This document shows, piece after piece, positions 1 through 8,776 of a stretch of DNA of 64,000 bases. Numbering within the stretch: position 1 is the stretch's first letter; every line of letters starts with the position of its first letter. This DNA comes from Cupriavidus agavae (GTDB taxonomy: Bacteria > Pseudomonadota > Gammaproteobacteria > Burkholderiales > Burkholderiaceae). The notes below the pieces were generated by a model that saw only the letters and a program-made list of their open reading frames with translations, did not search any database and was not told the origin of the DNA. The translations under genes were made by a program, and so were the position numbers. The DNA lies in NCBI RefSeq assembly GCF_004217045.1, contig NZ_SGXM01000008.1:62001-126000 (forward strand). The letters are read 5' to 3'.

Positions 1-447
1 GACAAGCGGTCGTACATGTCGTTCGGCGTGCATTTCGTGGAAGTGCGCTGGGACCCGGGCATTTCGCGCCTGCGTGTCGCGCGCGTGGTCAGTGCCATCG
101 ACGTGGGCCGCGTCATCAATCCGCTGACGGCGCGCAACCAGGTGGAAGGCGCGGTGGTCATGGGCGTGGGCATGGCGCTGTTCGAAGCCACCGAGTACGA
201 CGAGCGCAACGGCATGCCGGGCAACAACAACTACGCCGAGTATGTGATGCCGGTGCACGCGGACCAGCCCGAGATCGACGTGATCCTGCTGGATTACCCC
301 GATCTGGCCTTCAACGAGTTCGGGGCGCGCGGTATCGGGGAGATCGGCATTACCGGACTGGCGGCCGCCGTGGCCAACGCCGTGCATCACGCCACGGGCC
401 GGCGCATCCGGGAGCTGCCAATCACCAAGGAAAAGCTGATGGGATGA
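1..447 (+). CDS. paoC: Molybdenum-binding subunit of a PaoC-type aldehyde oxidoreductase, C-terminal fragment
   Basis: The reading frame is open from base 1, so the gene begins before the window; only the last 148 codons are present. The fragment matches the end of the large molybdopterin subunit of xanthine dehydrogenase/aldehyde oxidase enzymes. It carries VSAIDVGRVINP, the TARNQVEGAV stretch that lines the cofactor, and GARGIGEIGITG, where the Glu after GIG is the expected catalytic base of the family. The ending RELPITKEKL is typical of PaoC (YagR), the periplasmic aldehyde oxidase subunit, rather than xanthine dehydrogenase. Family members oxidise aldehydes to acids with FeS and FAD partner subunits, presumably encoded to the left. 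The subfamily assignment rests on remembered sequence resemblance. Confidence 0.85.
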   Translation, partial: DKRSYMSFGVHFVEVRWDPGISRLRVARVVSAIDVGRVINPLTARNQVEGAVVMGVGMALFEATEYDERNGMPGNNNYAEYVMPVHADQPEIDVILLDYPDLAFNEFGARGIGEIGITGLAAAVANAVHHATGRRIRELPITKEKLMG

Positions 448-1106
448 GGCGAATCGGCCCGGCAGCGGCAATAGACCGAACGAATGTCGAAGCCCTTCCT
501 GGGGAGACCTCCATTCATCCCATTGCGCTCCCCCCTCCTGCGCGTTGCATGGCGGCGGGACTGGAAGGCCGGCAGCGCCATCCATGTGGCGTCACGGGGC
601 GCCAAGGCAGCGACGTGCGAAGGGACTCGCCGGCGCCACTTTCCGGCTTCCAGAACCGCTTCCGCCCCGGTTTTCATCGCGGTTTCTGCGTCGTTGATTT
701 AAAAGGAAAAACATACGCAGCAGTGAGTACGCTCTGGTGCCCGGCGTCGATCCCTGACGCATGGAAGTGACGCTGCCCAGAACGGCTGCGAAACGCGATT
801 CGCGTATACGTATACGAGGTATACGCACACATCGCCTTCTCCGGTCACTTCGACAAACAGCCCGGTGACCGCATGAAGCGCCCTGATTTCCGATCATTCG
901 CCGGAAGACTTTTCCCCGCATTTGGGGTGGCACGAATAGTTGTCTTCTGAATAGACCGCCGAGCGCAACGCGGCCGCTCCATGCAGGCCGCTGATTGACG
1001 CGTATCACCCGCTCCCGCACCCGGCGCTGTGACGTTATTTACACAGCGGGACGACCCCGATAGCATCCCCGCCACACACGGCAATATCTGCGAGGGGGGA
1101 AAGCGA
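448..1106. other. Long intergenic region upstream of the phospholipid cluster
   Basis: About 660 bases without a convincing gene. Short frames here lack ribosome sites and protein-like composition. The notable content is the GTATAC repeat element near 802-826 and a strong GAGGGGGGA ribosome site at 1092-1100 that belongs to the next gene. The region probably holds the cluster promoter. Confidence 0.6.
802..826. promoter_or_regulatory. GTATAC inverted/direct repeat, candidate operator
   Basis: Three GTATAC hexamers lie at 804-809, 810-815 and 819-824. The first two form a perfect 14-base palindrome (803-816). The outer GCGTATAC and GTATACGC arms form an inverted repeat with a 9-base spacer. 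It lies about 280 bases before the phospholipid cluster, as expected for a dimeric repressor site; the regulator is unknown. Confidence 0.4.
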
Positions 1107-1709
1107 TTGACGCTCTATCAGATCAAACCAAGATTCCAGGCCTGGCTGCGCCCGCTGGTGCAGCGCCTGGCCGACCGCGGCGTCACCGCCAATCAGGTCA
1201 CCACCGTGGCCGCGCTGGGTTCCATCGTGGTGGCCGGCATCGTCGGCGCGCTGGTCTGGCTGCCCGGCATCTTCCTGCTCATGCCGATCTGGCTGTTCGT
1301 GCGCATGGCGCTGAATACCATCGACGGCATGCTGGCGCGCGAGCACGGGCAGCAAAGCGCGCTGGGCGCCTATCTGAACGAACTGGGCGACATCGTCTCC
1401 GATCTGGCGCTGGTGATTCCGTTCGTGCTGCCCTTCGGTACCGCCGTGGTGCCGTTTGCGATCCTCGCGGTGGTGGTCGAATGCGCGGGGCTGATCGGTC
1501 CGCTCGCTGGTGCCAGCCGCCGCTACGATGGCCCGCTCGGCAAGAGCGACCGGGCGCTGGTGCTCGGTGCGCTGGGGCTGTGGCTCGGGCTCGGCTTCGG
1601 TCCGGGCGCCTATGGCCACTGGATCTGGGTGGCGCTGTGCCTGCTGTCGATCGTGACGATCGTGCGGCGCGTGCAGCGTGGCGTGCAGGAAGCCAACGCC
1701 GCCCGTTGA
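1107..1709 (+). CDS. ynbA: CDP-alcohol phosphatidyltransferase, YnbA type
   Basis: A predicted integral membrane enzyme of 200 aa that would transfer a phosphatidyl group from CDP-diacylglycerol to an alcohol. I choose the TTG at 1107 because GAGGGGGGA sits 6 bases upstream and the product then starts MTLYQIKP, like E. coli YnbA; an upstream ATG at 1029 has no ribosome site. The family motif is present around residues 70-99, but two of the four metal-binding Asp positions are Asn: N70, D73-G, AR at 77-78, G87, N91, D95. As I recall, E. coli YnbA has the same changes, so this is a subfamily trait. Several hydrophobic segments follow. It is first of six co-directional genes and the GTG of the next gene lies 48 bases on. 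The alcohol substrate is unknown. Confidence 0.85.
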   Translation: MTLYQIKPRFQAWLRPLVQRLADRGVTANQVTTVAALGSIVVAGIVGALVWLPGIFLLMPIWLFVRMALNTIDGMLAREHGQQSALGAYLNELGDIVSDLALVIPFVLPFGTAVVPFAILAVVVECAGLIGPLAGASRRYDGPLGKSDRALVLGALGLWLGLGFGPGAYGHWIWVALCLLSIVTIVRRVQRGVQEANAAR

Positions 1710-1757
1710 GCGGCTCTCGAATCGAAACTCGCCGTCATCGACATAGGAGCGACGCCC

Positions 1758-3533
1758 GTGCCGCGTACCCCGATCGAATCCCGGTTTGATACCCACGATG
1801 GCCAGATGCTGTTCTACCGGCACTGGCCGGCCCGCTCCGGGCAGCCTCGTGGCGCCGTGCTGCTGTTTCATCGCGGACACGAGCACTCGGGCCGCGTGGC
1901 GCACCTGGTGGACGAACTCGACCTGCCCGACCACGCATTCTTTGCCTGGGATGCGCGCGGCCATGGCCGGTCGCCGGGCGAGCGGGGCTACAGCCCGAGC
2001 CTGGCCACCTCGGTACGCGACATCCAGACCTTCGCCGACCATATTGCCGCCGAACACGGCATCGCCGTGCGCGACATGGCCGTGGTGGCGCAGAGCGTGG
2101 GCGCGGTGCTGGCCACCACGTGGGTGCACGACTACGCGCCGCCGATCCGCTGCCTGGTGGTGGCCTCCCCGGCGTTCAGGGTCAAGCTCTACGTGCCGTT
2201 CGCGCGCCCGGGCCTGAAGCTGATGCACCGGCTGCGCGGCAAGTTCTTCGTCAACAGCTACGTCAAGGCGAAGTTCCTGACGCATGACCCCGAGCGCATC
2301 GCGAGCTATGGCACCGATCCGCTGATCACGCGGCCCATCGCCGTCAATATCCTGCTGGACCTCTACGAGACCGCCGAGCGCATCGTGGCCGATGCCGCCG
2401 CGATCACCGTGCCCACGCAGCTGCTGATCTCGGGCGCCGACTGGGTGGTGCATCGCGGGCCGCAGGACGCGTTCTTCGAGCGCCTCGGATCGCGGGTCAA
2501 GCAGAAGGTGGTGCTGGACGGCTTCTACCACGACACGCTTGGCGAGCGCGACCGCGCGCAGGCCGTGGATGCGGCGCGGCAGTTCATCGTGCGGCAGTTC
2601 GACACCCCGTCGCCGCGCGTCTCGCTGCGCCATGCCGACCGCCAGGGCGCGTTCCGCGACGAGGCGGACCGGCTGGCGCGGCCGGTACCCGCGGGCAGCC
2701 TGGCGGCGCTGTACTGGACGCTCACGCGCGCCGGGCTGCGGCTGGGCGGCGCGCTGTCCGAAGGCGTGCGGCTGGGACACGCCACGGGCTTCGACTCGGG
2801 CTCGACGCTCGACTACGTCTACCGCAACACGCCCGCCGGCCGCTTTGGCGTGGGCAGGCTGGCCGATCGCAACTACCTCGACGCCATTGGCTGGCGCGGC
2901 ATCCGCCAGCGCAAGGTCCACGTGGAGGAACTGATCGGCGAGGCCATGGCGCGGCTGCAGGCGGACGGGGTACCGGTGCGCATCGTCGATATCGCCGCCG
3001 GCCATGGGCGTTACGTGCTCGAAGCGCTGGAGTCGCAGAAGGCGCGGCTCAACGGCACGGGCGTGGCGTCGATCCTGCTGCGCGACTACAGCGACATCAA
3101 CGTGGCGCAGGGGCAGGCGCTGATCCGCGCCAAGGGGCTTGAACACGTGGCGCATTTCCGCAAGGGCGATGCGTTCGACGGCGACGACCTCGCCGCGCTG
3201 GACCCGGCGCCGACGCTGGCCATCGTCTCGGGGCTCTACGAACTGTTTGGCGACAACGACATGGTGGCGCGCTCGCTCGGCGGACTCGGCCGGGCGGTGG
3301 CGCCGGGCGGCTACCTCATCTACACGGGTCAGCCGTGGCATCCGCAGCTCGAATTCATTGCCCGCGCGCTGACCAGCCATCGGGCCGGCTCGGCCTGGGT
3401 CATGCGGCGGCGCCCGCAGGCCGAGATGGACCAGCTCGTGCGCGAGGCGGGGTTCGAGAAGATGGCGCAGCGCATCGACCCGTGGGGCATTTTCACGGTG
3501 AGCCTGGCACGGCGCGTGGACGGGCCGGCATGA
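1758..3533 (+). CDS. ynbC: Alpha/beta hydrolase fused to SAM-dependent methyltransferase, YnbC type
   Basis: A 591-aa two-domain protein starting at GTG with TAGGAG 7 bases upstream. Residues 1 to about 290 are an alpha/beta hydrolase of the monoacylglycerol-lipase type: DARGHGRSPG near 65-74, nucleophile motif AQSVG with Ser113, and a likely catalytic His in GFYHD. Residues from about 390 form a methyltransferase with the SAM-binding loop DIAAGHGRY near 411. The same fusion and length is known as YnbC in E. coli, in a cluster with YnbA, YnbB and YnbD. The next gene overlaps by ATGA. A role in deacylating and methylating a lipid head group is an inference; no experimental function is known to me. 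Confidence 0.85.
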   Translation: MPRTPIESRFDTHDGQMLFYRHWPARSGQPRGAVLLFHRGHEHSGRVAHLVDELDLPDHAFFAWDARGHGRSPGERGYSPSLATSVRDIQTFADHIAAEHGIAVRDMAVVAQSVGAVLATTWVHDYAPPIRCLVVASPAFRVKLYVPFARPGLKLMHRLRGKFFVNSYVKAKFLTHDPERIASYGTDPLITRPIAVNILLDLYETAERIVADAAAITVPTQLLISGADWVVHRGPQDAFFERLGSRVKQKVVLDGFYHDTLGERDRAQAVDAARQFIVRQFDTPSPRVSLRHADRQGAFRDEADRLARPVPAGSLAALYWTLTRAGLRLGGALSEGVRLGHATGFDSGSTLDYVYRNTPAGRFGVGRLADRNYLDAIGWRGIRQRKVHVEELIGEAMARLQADGVPVRIVDIAAGHGRYVLEALESQKARLNGTGVASILLRDYSDINVAQGQALIRAKGLEHVAHFRKGDAFDGDDLAALDPAPTLAIVSGLYELFGDNDMVARSLGGLGRAVAPGGYLIYTGQPWHPQLEFIARALTSHRAGSAWVMRRRPQAEMDQLVREAGFEKMAQRIDPWGIFTVSLARRVDGPA

Positions 3534-4906
3534 CGGTGGCCGGGCGCGCGGGCGATATTCCTGCCGAAAGCCGGCCGTGGGGGCTGGCAACGCTGCTGCT
3601 GGCCGGCATGGGCGTGCTGTTCTTCAGCAGCTACGGGCTGGCGAACTGGCTGGCCAGCCAGCGCGGCGAGGTGCCATTCTTCCACTACGAGTGGGAGCGC
3701 GGCATGCCGTTCGTGCCGTGGAGCATCGTGCCGTACTGGTCGATCGACCTGCTGTACGGTATCTCGTTCTTCCTCTGGCGCACGCGGGCGGGGCTGCTCA
3801 CGCACGTCAGGCGCCTGCTGGCGGCGCAATTGATCTCGGTGGCATGCTTTATCGCGTTCCCGCTGCGCTTCTCGTTCGAACGGCCGCCCGCCGACGGCCT
3901 GCCCGGCCAGCTCTTTACGCTGCTGGGCGGCTTCGACAAGCCGTTCAACCAGGCGCCGTCGCTCCATATCAGCCTGCTGGTGGTGCTCTGGGTGGCCTAC
4001 GCGATGCATCTGGCGCCGCGCTGGCGCTGGGGGCTGCACGTGTGGTTCGCGCTGATCGGCATCTCGGTGCTGACGACCTACCAGCATCATCTGATCGATG
4101 TGCCGACCGGCTGGCTCGTGGGCTGGCTGTGCGTGTTCGCGTTTCCGCTGCCCGCCGGGCTCGCGCGGGCCGAGGCCAGCGGCACGCGGATCGGCGTGGC
4201 GGCGGCGCAGCCCGATCCCCGCGTGCGGGCGCTGGCGTGGCGGTATGGCGCCGGGGCATTGGCGATGGGTGTCCTCGCATGGCTTGCGCTGGCATGGTCG
4301 GTGACGGCGTGGCTGCTGCTGACATGGGTCGCGCTCGCGCTGCTGTGCGTGGCGCTGATCTATCGCGCGGGGCGTGCCGGGGCGTTCGGCAAGGATGAGC
4401 ATGGCGCGCTGCCGATGGCGGCGTGGTGGACGCTGGCGCCGTATCTGGGCGGCGCCTTCCTGAACTCGCGCTGGTGGACGCGCAGGCATGACCCCGTCAG
4501 CCCGGTGGCGGAGCGCGTCTGGATTGGCCGCCTGCCGACGCAGCACGAGTTGTCGCTGGCTGGCGCCGACGCGCTGCTGGACCTGACCGCCGAGTTTCCG
4601 CGCCTGGCCCACGCGCCGGCCTACCGCTGCATCCCGGTGCTCGACCTGACGGTACCGACGCAGGCGCAGTTGCGCGCCGGCGCCGCGCAGATCGAGCAAT
4701 GGCACGCTGCGGGGCGGACCGTGCTGGTCTGCTGCGCGCTGGGCTACTCGCGCAGCGCGCTCGTGGTGGCGTGCTGGCTGGCGCGGCAGCGTGGCATTCG
4801 CGACGTGCAGCAGGTGCTGGCGATGCTGCGCGCGGCGCGGCCCGTGGTACTGGGGCCCGCCAGCGTGGCCGCACTCGCACGATTCATCGAGGAGGACGCA
4901 GCATGA
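3530..4906 (+). CDS. ynbD: PAP2 phosphatase fused to dual-specificity protein phosphatase, YnbD type
   Basis: A 458-aa membrane protein beginning at the ATG that overlaps the previous stop (ATGA). The N-terminal half has about six hydrophobic segments and PAP2/inositolphosphotransferase motifs: PSLH near residue 144 and YQHHLIDVPTG near 185, giving the His and Asp pair used by this superfamily. After more membrane segments, the C-terminal ~130 residues form a dual-specificity phosphatase with CCALGYSRS, the Cys-x5-Arg loop. The usual His before the nucleophile Cys is itself Cys. The combination matches E. coli YnbD. It likely dephosphorylates a lipid phosphate, for example a phosphatidyl-alcohol phosphate made by the YnbA-like enzyme. 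The substrate is unproven. Confidence 0.85.
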   Translation: MTVAGRAGDIPAESRPWGLATLLLAGMGVLFFSSYGLANWLASQRGEVPFFHYEWERGMPFVPWSIVPYWSIDLLYGISFFLWRTRAGLLTHVRRLLAAQLISVACFIAFPLRFSFERPPADGLPGQLFTLLGGFDKPFNQAPSLHISLLVVLWVAYAMHLAPRWRWGLHVWFALIGISVLTTYQHHLIDVPTGWLVGWLCVFAFPLPAGLARAEASGTRIGVAAAQPDPRVRALAWRYGAGALAMGVLAWLALAWSVTAWLLLTWVALALLCVALIYRAGRAGAFGKDEHGALPMAAWWTLAPYLGGAFLNSRWWTRRHDPVSPVAERVWIGRLPTQHELSLAGADALLDLTAEFPRLAHAPAYRCIPVLDLTVPTQAQLRAGAAQIEQWHAAGRTVLVCCALGYSRSALVVACWLARQRGIRDVQQVLAMLRAARPVVLGPASVAALARFIEEDAA

Positions 4907-5340
4907 GCGAAGCCCGGGACGAACCCGCGCGCTGGCTCGCGCACGCCACGGCCGGCGCGTTGCGCGCGGCGGCGCGGCTCAATATCGCGGCGCTGGTGCT
5001 GGCGCTGGTCAATGTTGCGCTGGCCGGGATCATGGCGCCGACAGGCACGTTGTGGCTGGTGGCTGGCGCCGTGGCCGCGCTGCTGGCGGCCGCGCAGCTC
5101 TGGCTGCTGGTGCGCGTGGAGGTCGACCGTCGCCTGTTCGATGCGCTGGCGTTGGCCGGCGCCGCCCCGGACCTCGCCGAACTCGACGCGGCGCTGGCCG
5201 CGCTGGGCTGGATGCCCGCCTCCCGCGCCGGCCGCCCGATGGCCGCGCGTGCGCGGGGTGCGAGCCGCTTCCTGACGATCGCCGGCGTGCTGATGGCATT
5301 GCAATGGCTGATCGCCGTCGTGATCCTGCTGCTGAGATAA
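4903..5340 (+). CDS. Small membrane protein of the phospholipid cluster
   Basis: A 145-aa protein whose ATG overlaps the preceding TGA, with a GGAGGA ribosome site inside the upstream gene. There is a pair of adjacent hydrophobic helices at about residues 27-75, a soluble Ala-rich middle (about 76-118) and a C-terminal hydrophobic helix (about 120-144). No family motif is recognised. Tight coupling to a PAP2-phosphatase gene on one side and an acyltransferase on the other suggests an accessory role in the same membrane-lipid pathway. Confidence 0.75.
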   Translation: MSEARDEPARWLAHATAGALRAAARLNIAALVLALVNVALAGIMAPTGTLWLVAGAVAALLAAAQLWLLVRVEVDRRLFDALALAGAAPDLAELDAALAALGWMPASRAGRPMAARARGASRFLTIAGVLMALQWLIAVVILLLR

Positions 5341-5364
5341 CCGCTGGAGCCATCCGCCATCGCC

Positions 5365-6009
5365 ATGAACTGGACCGCAAGAATCGTCGCCCGCCTGATC
5401 ATCGGGTTTGCCCAACTGCTCACCGGCATGCAGGCGCGCTGGAACGGCTGCCTGCCGATGGCGCGGCAGCGCGTGTACTTTGCCAACCACAGCAGCCATG
5501 GCGATTTCGTGCTGATCTGGGGCAGCCTGCCGCCTGACCTGCGCCCGCAGACGCGCCCGGTGGCCGGTGCCGACTACTGGCTCAAGTCGCCGCTGCGGCG
5601 TTTCATCGGCCGCGACGTGTTCAACGCGCTGCTGATCGACCGCACCGGCACGGGCGCGGGTGCCGCGGCCGATCCGGTGGCGCAGATGGCGCAGGTGCTG
5701 GCCGATGGCGCATCGCTGATCATCTTCCCCGAGGGTACGCGCAACACCACCGAAGAGCGGTTGCTGCCGTTCAAGAGCGGCATCTACCACCTGGCGCGCA
5801 GTTGCCCGGCCGAGGCCGGCGTGGAGTTCGTGCCGGTCTGGATCGACAACCTGAACCGCGTGATGCCGAAGGGCGAGGTGGTGCCGGTGCCGTTGCTCTG
5901 CACGGTCACGTTCGGCACGCCCCTGACGCTGGCCGCCGGCGAGCCGAAGGAGGATTTTCTGGCCCGCGCCCGCGCCGGCCTGCTGTGTTTGGCCCCCGCC
6001 CTCGACTGA
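5365..6009 (+). CDS. Lysophospholipid acyltransferase (PlsC family)
   Basis: A 214-aa protein of the 1-acylglycerol-3-phosphate acyltransferase family. It shows the catalytic NHSSHGD block near residue 41 (the NHx4D motif with its His-Asp pair) and the substrate-binding FPEGTRN near residue 122. An N-terminal hydrophobic stretch suggests membrane association. PlsC enzymes acylate lysophosphatidate to phosphatidate, the substrate of the CDP-diglyceride synthase encoded next. Because the cluster is separate from housekeeping lipid synthesis, it is probably a dedicated paralogue. Acyl donor and acceptor cannot be told from sequence. Confidence 0.88.
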   Translation: MNWTARIVARLIIGFAQLLTGMQARWNGCLPMARQRVYFANHSSHGDFVLIWGSLPPDLRPQTRPVAGADYWLKSPLRRFIGRDVFNALLIDRTGTGAGAAADPVAQMAQVLADGASLIIFPEGTRNTTEERLLPFKSGIYHLARSCPAEAGVEFVPVWIDNLNRVMPKGEVVPVPLLCTVTFGTPLTLAAGEPKEDFLARARAGLLCLAPALD

Positions 6010-6023
6010 ACCGACGCCTGCCC

Positions 6024-6962
6024 ATGATTCGAGAAACCCAACTGTTGTTCGCGGGCGCCTTCGGCGTGCTGATCCTTGCTTCGGCGATTGCGTCCGTGCT
6101 GCGCTGGCGCGTCGCCCGGGGGCAGCCGCACGGCGTGATCGACAACCTCACTTCGCGCATCAACGCCTGGTGGTGGATGATCGGCATCCTCGGCGTGGTG
6201 TTCGCCATGGGACGGGGGGCCATCGTGGTGCTGTTCGCACTGCTGTCGTTCTACGCGCTGCGCGAGTTCGTGACGATCACTACCACGCGGCGGGGCGACC
6301 ATCGCGCCATCGTCGCGGCGTTCTTCGTGTTCCTGCCGGGGCAGTACGCGCTCGTCTACACGGGCTGGTACGGGCTGTTCTCGATCTTCATCCCGGTCTA
6401 CGCCTTCCTGATCCTGCCGATCCTGTCGGCGCTGTCGTCGGAGACCACGCGCTTCCTGGAGCGCTGCGCCGGCGTGCAGTGGGCCGTGATGATCTGCGTG
6501 TTCTGCATCTCGCACGTGCCCGCGCTGCTGACGCTGCCGATCGCGGGTTTCGAGGACCGCAACCTGCTGCTGATTGCCTTCCTGGTGATCGTGGTGCAGG
6601 GCAGCGACGTGCTGCAGTACGTCTGGGGCAAGATGCTCGGCAAACGCAGGATCGCCCCGCTGCTGTCGCCGTCGAAAACCGTGGAAGGCTTCGTCGGGGG
6701 CGTACTGAGCGCCACCGCGCTGGGCGCCTCGCTCTGGTGGATCACCCCCTACGGCTCCCCGCTCAAGGCCGGCGCCGTGGCGCTGGTCATTGCCCTGATG
6801 GGCTTTCTCGGCGGCCTGGTGATGTCCGCCATCAAGCGCGACCGCGGCATCAAGGACTGGGGCCACATGATCGAAGGCCACGGCGGCATGCTCGACCGGC
6901 TCGACTCGGTAGTGTTCGCCGCCCCGGTGTTCTTCCATGTGACGCGGTATTGGTGGGTGTGA
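6024..6962 (+). CDS. ynbB: Phosphatidate cytidylyltransferase (CDP-diglyceride synthase), YnbB type
   Basis: A 312-aa polytopic membrane enzyme that makes CDP-diacylglycerol from phosphatidate and CTP. The ATG at 6024 lies 14 bases after the acyltransferase stop. The CdsA signature is complete near the C-terminus: SAIKRDRGIKDWG followed by EGHGGMLDRLD, with the metal-binding acidic residues and the HGG. There are about eight hydrophobic segments. It corresponds to YnbB of E. coli; with the YnbA-like transferase and the PlsC-like enzyme it would allow this cluster to make a phospholipid from lysophosphatidate. It is the last gene of the block and converges with the chemoreceptor gene. Confidence 0.9.
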   Translation: MIRETQLLFAGAFGVLILASAIASVLRWRVARGQPHGVIDNLTSRINAWWWMIGILGVVFAMGRGAIVVLFALLSFYALREFVTITTTRRGDHRAIVAAFFVFLPGQYALVYTGWYGLFSIFIPVYAFLILPILSALSSETTRFLERCAGVQWAVMICVFCISHVPALLTLPIAGFEDRNLLLIAFLVIVVQGSDVLQYVWGKMLGKRRIAPLLSPSKTVEGFVGGVLSATALGASLWWITPYGSPLKAGAVALVIALMGFLGGLVMSAIKRDRGIKDWGHMIEGHGGMLDRLDSVVFAAPVFFHVTRYWWV

Positions 6963-6976
6963 GGGGAGCTGGCCCT

Positions 6977-8776
6977 TCACTCCAACCTGAACGTCCTCAC
7001 CACGCCCGCCAGGGTCGCCGCTTGCCCCTGCAGTGCCGCCGCCGCTGCGGTCGACTGTTCCACCAGTGCCGCGTTCTGCTGCACCATCTGGTCGAGCTGG
7101 CTGACGGCGACGTTCACTTCCTGGATGCCGCGCGTTTGTTCGCGGGCGGCCTGGGAAATTTCGCCGATGATCTGGGTCACGCGGCCCACGTTGCCGACGA
7201 TCTCGCGCATGGTTTCGCCGCTCTGGCGCACCTGGCCGGAGCCGGCGTTGACGCTGCTGACCGTCGATTCGATCAGCGTCTTGATTTCCTTGGCGGCCTG
7301 CGAGCTGCGCTGGGCCAGCCCGCGGACCTCGCCGGCCACGACCGCGAAGCCGCGTCCCTGTTCGCCGGCGCGGGCGGCCTCGACGGCGGCGTTCAGCGCC
7401 AGGATATTGGTCTGGAAGGCGATGCCCTCGATCACGCCGATGATGTCGGAGACCTTCACCGCGGCGCGTTCGATGTCGCCCATCGTATGGATGGCGCCGT
7501 CGATGGCGGTACCGCCGTTGGTGGCTACCTCCTGGGCCCGGGCGGCGGTGTCGTCCGCCTGCCGCGCCGACGATTCCGACTGGCCGACCGTGGCGGTGAT
7601 CTGCTCCATCGACGCGGCGGTCTGTTCAAGGCTGGCGGCGGCCGATTCGGTGCGGCGCGAGAGATCGGCGTTGCCCTCGGCGATCTCGTTGGCAGCCACG
7701 TGGACCGACTCGCTGGCGTCGCGGATCTGGCGCATCACGTGCACGAGCTTGTCGGCGAAGGCGTTGAAGGCGCGGGCGATCTGGGCCACTTCGTCGGTGC
7801 CGTCGGCGGGCAGGCGTTGGGTCAGGTCGCCGTCGCCGGAACCGATGGCGGTCATGGCATCGCGGATGCCCGACAGCCGGCGGAACGATACGGCGGTCAC
7901 GCCCGCCACGATGGCCGCGGCGGCGCAGGCCACGATCACGAGCGAAATCAGCGAGGCGATCAGCACCGAGCGCATGCCGGCGGTGGCCTCGGACTTGTCC
8001 AGCGCGATCACGGCCACCCAGTCCGTGCCCGGAATCTCGCGGCCGCGCAGCAGCTTGGCGGCGCCCGCCACATCCACCTCCATCGGCAGCGTGGCGGAGA
8101 CCAGCGCGCCGAGCTTGTCGCCGTCGAGCGCGGGAATCAGGTCGGACACGGGCTTGAGCGTCAGCTTGTCGTCGAGATGCGCCACGATCTGGCCGTTGCG
8201 GGCCGCCAGCAGGCCGAAGCTGTCTGGCGTGGGATGGATCGAGCGGACATTGGCCACCACGGCGTCCATGGCCACGTCGCCCCCGATCACGCCCTTGACC
8301 ACGCCGTCGCGCACCACGGGCGCCGCGAACGTGACCACGAGCTTGCCGCTGCTGGCCGCGATGTAGGGCGGCGTCACGATCGGCTTGCCGGCGGCCACGG
8401 CCTGCTTGTACCAGGGGCGGGCGGTGGGATCATAATCGGGCTTGAGGCCGGCGGCGTCCGAGAACCGGTGGCTCTTGTCGGCATAGCCGACATAGGTCTT
8501 GATGAAGCCGCCCGCATTCGACACCAGGCGCAGTGCAGGGATGGGATCATCCTGCAGCGCCACGTCCTGCAGGGACTGGATCATCTGGGTGTGGCTGGCC
8601 ACCCATTCGGCGATGGCGTCGACGTGGCCGGTCTGCACGGCGGCCAGGTTGTTGTCGATCGCCTCGTTGTTGTAGGCACGCGCCACGAGCTGGTTGACGA
8701 GGGCGTTGGCGGCGAGCGCCACGATCACGATGGCCACGGATAGGGCCACGATGCGCGCGCGGAGCGAGGAAAGCAT
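6977..8776 (-). CDS. Methyl-accepting chemotaxis protein with periplasmic Cache domain
   Basis: A 599-aa chemoreceptor. I start at 8776 (MLSSLRARIV), where a GAGAGAAGAG ribosome site precedes the ATG; an upstream ATG at 8833 adds 19 residues without membrane character. Order: short cytoplasmic start, TM1 (about 6-28), periplasmic dCache-type sensor containing PWYKQAVAAGKPIVTPPY, TM2 near 270-295, HAMP, and the signalling domain with the conserved hairpin IAFQTNILALNAAVEAARAG and GFAVVAGEVRGLAQRS. No C-terminal CheR-docking pentapeptide is seen; it ends TFRLE. It senses a small ligand, perhaps an amino or organic acid, and controls CheA. No chemotaxis genes lie nearby. Confidence 0.95.
   Translation of the reverse strand: MLSSLRARIVALSVAIVIVALAANALVNQLVARAYNNEAIDNNLAAVQTGHVDAIAEWVASHTQMIQSLQDVALQDDPIPALRLVSNAGGFIKTYVGYADKSHRFSDAAGLKPDYDPTARPWYKQAVAAGKPIVTPPYIAASSGKLVVTFAAPVVRDGVVKGVIGGDVAMDAVVANVRSIHPTPDSFGLLAARNGQIVAHLDDKLTLKPVSDLIPALDGDKLGALVSATLPMEVDVAGAAKLLRGREIPGTDWVAVIALDKSEATAGMRSVLIASLISLVIVACAAAAIVAGVTAVSFRRLSGIRDAMTAIGSGDGDLTQRLPADGTDEVAQIARAFNAFADKLVHVMRQIRDASESVHVAANEIAEGNADLSRRTESAAASLEQTAASMEQITATVGQSESSARQADDTAARAQEVATNGGTAIDGAIHTMGDIERAAVKVSDIIGVIEGIAFQTNILALNAAVEAARAGEQGRGFAVVAGEVRGLAQRSSQAAKEIKTLIESTVSSVNAGSGQVRQSGETMREIVGNVGRVTQIIGEISQAAREQTRGIQEVNVAVSQLDQMVQQNAALVEQSTAAAAALQGQAATLAGVVRTFRLE

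Noticed and set aside
484..770. Short plus-strand frames in the first long intergenic region
   Set aside because: No ribosome site, two frames overlap each other, and no protein-like pattern.
1035..3590. 851-codon minus-strand open frame
   Set aside because: It runs opposite the YnbA- and YnbC-like genes, is very rich in Arg, His, Gln and Ala and has no domain; it is the usual antisense frame of GC-rich genes.
6170..8743. 857-codon plus-strand open frame
   Set aside because: It spans the cytidylyltransferase gene in another frame and the antisense of the chemoreceptor; composition is not protein-like.
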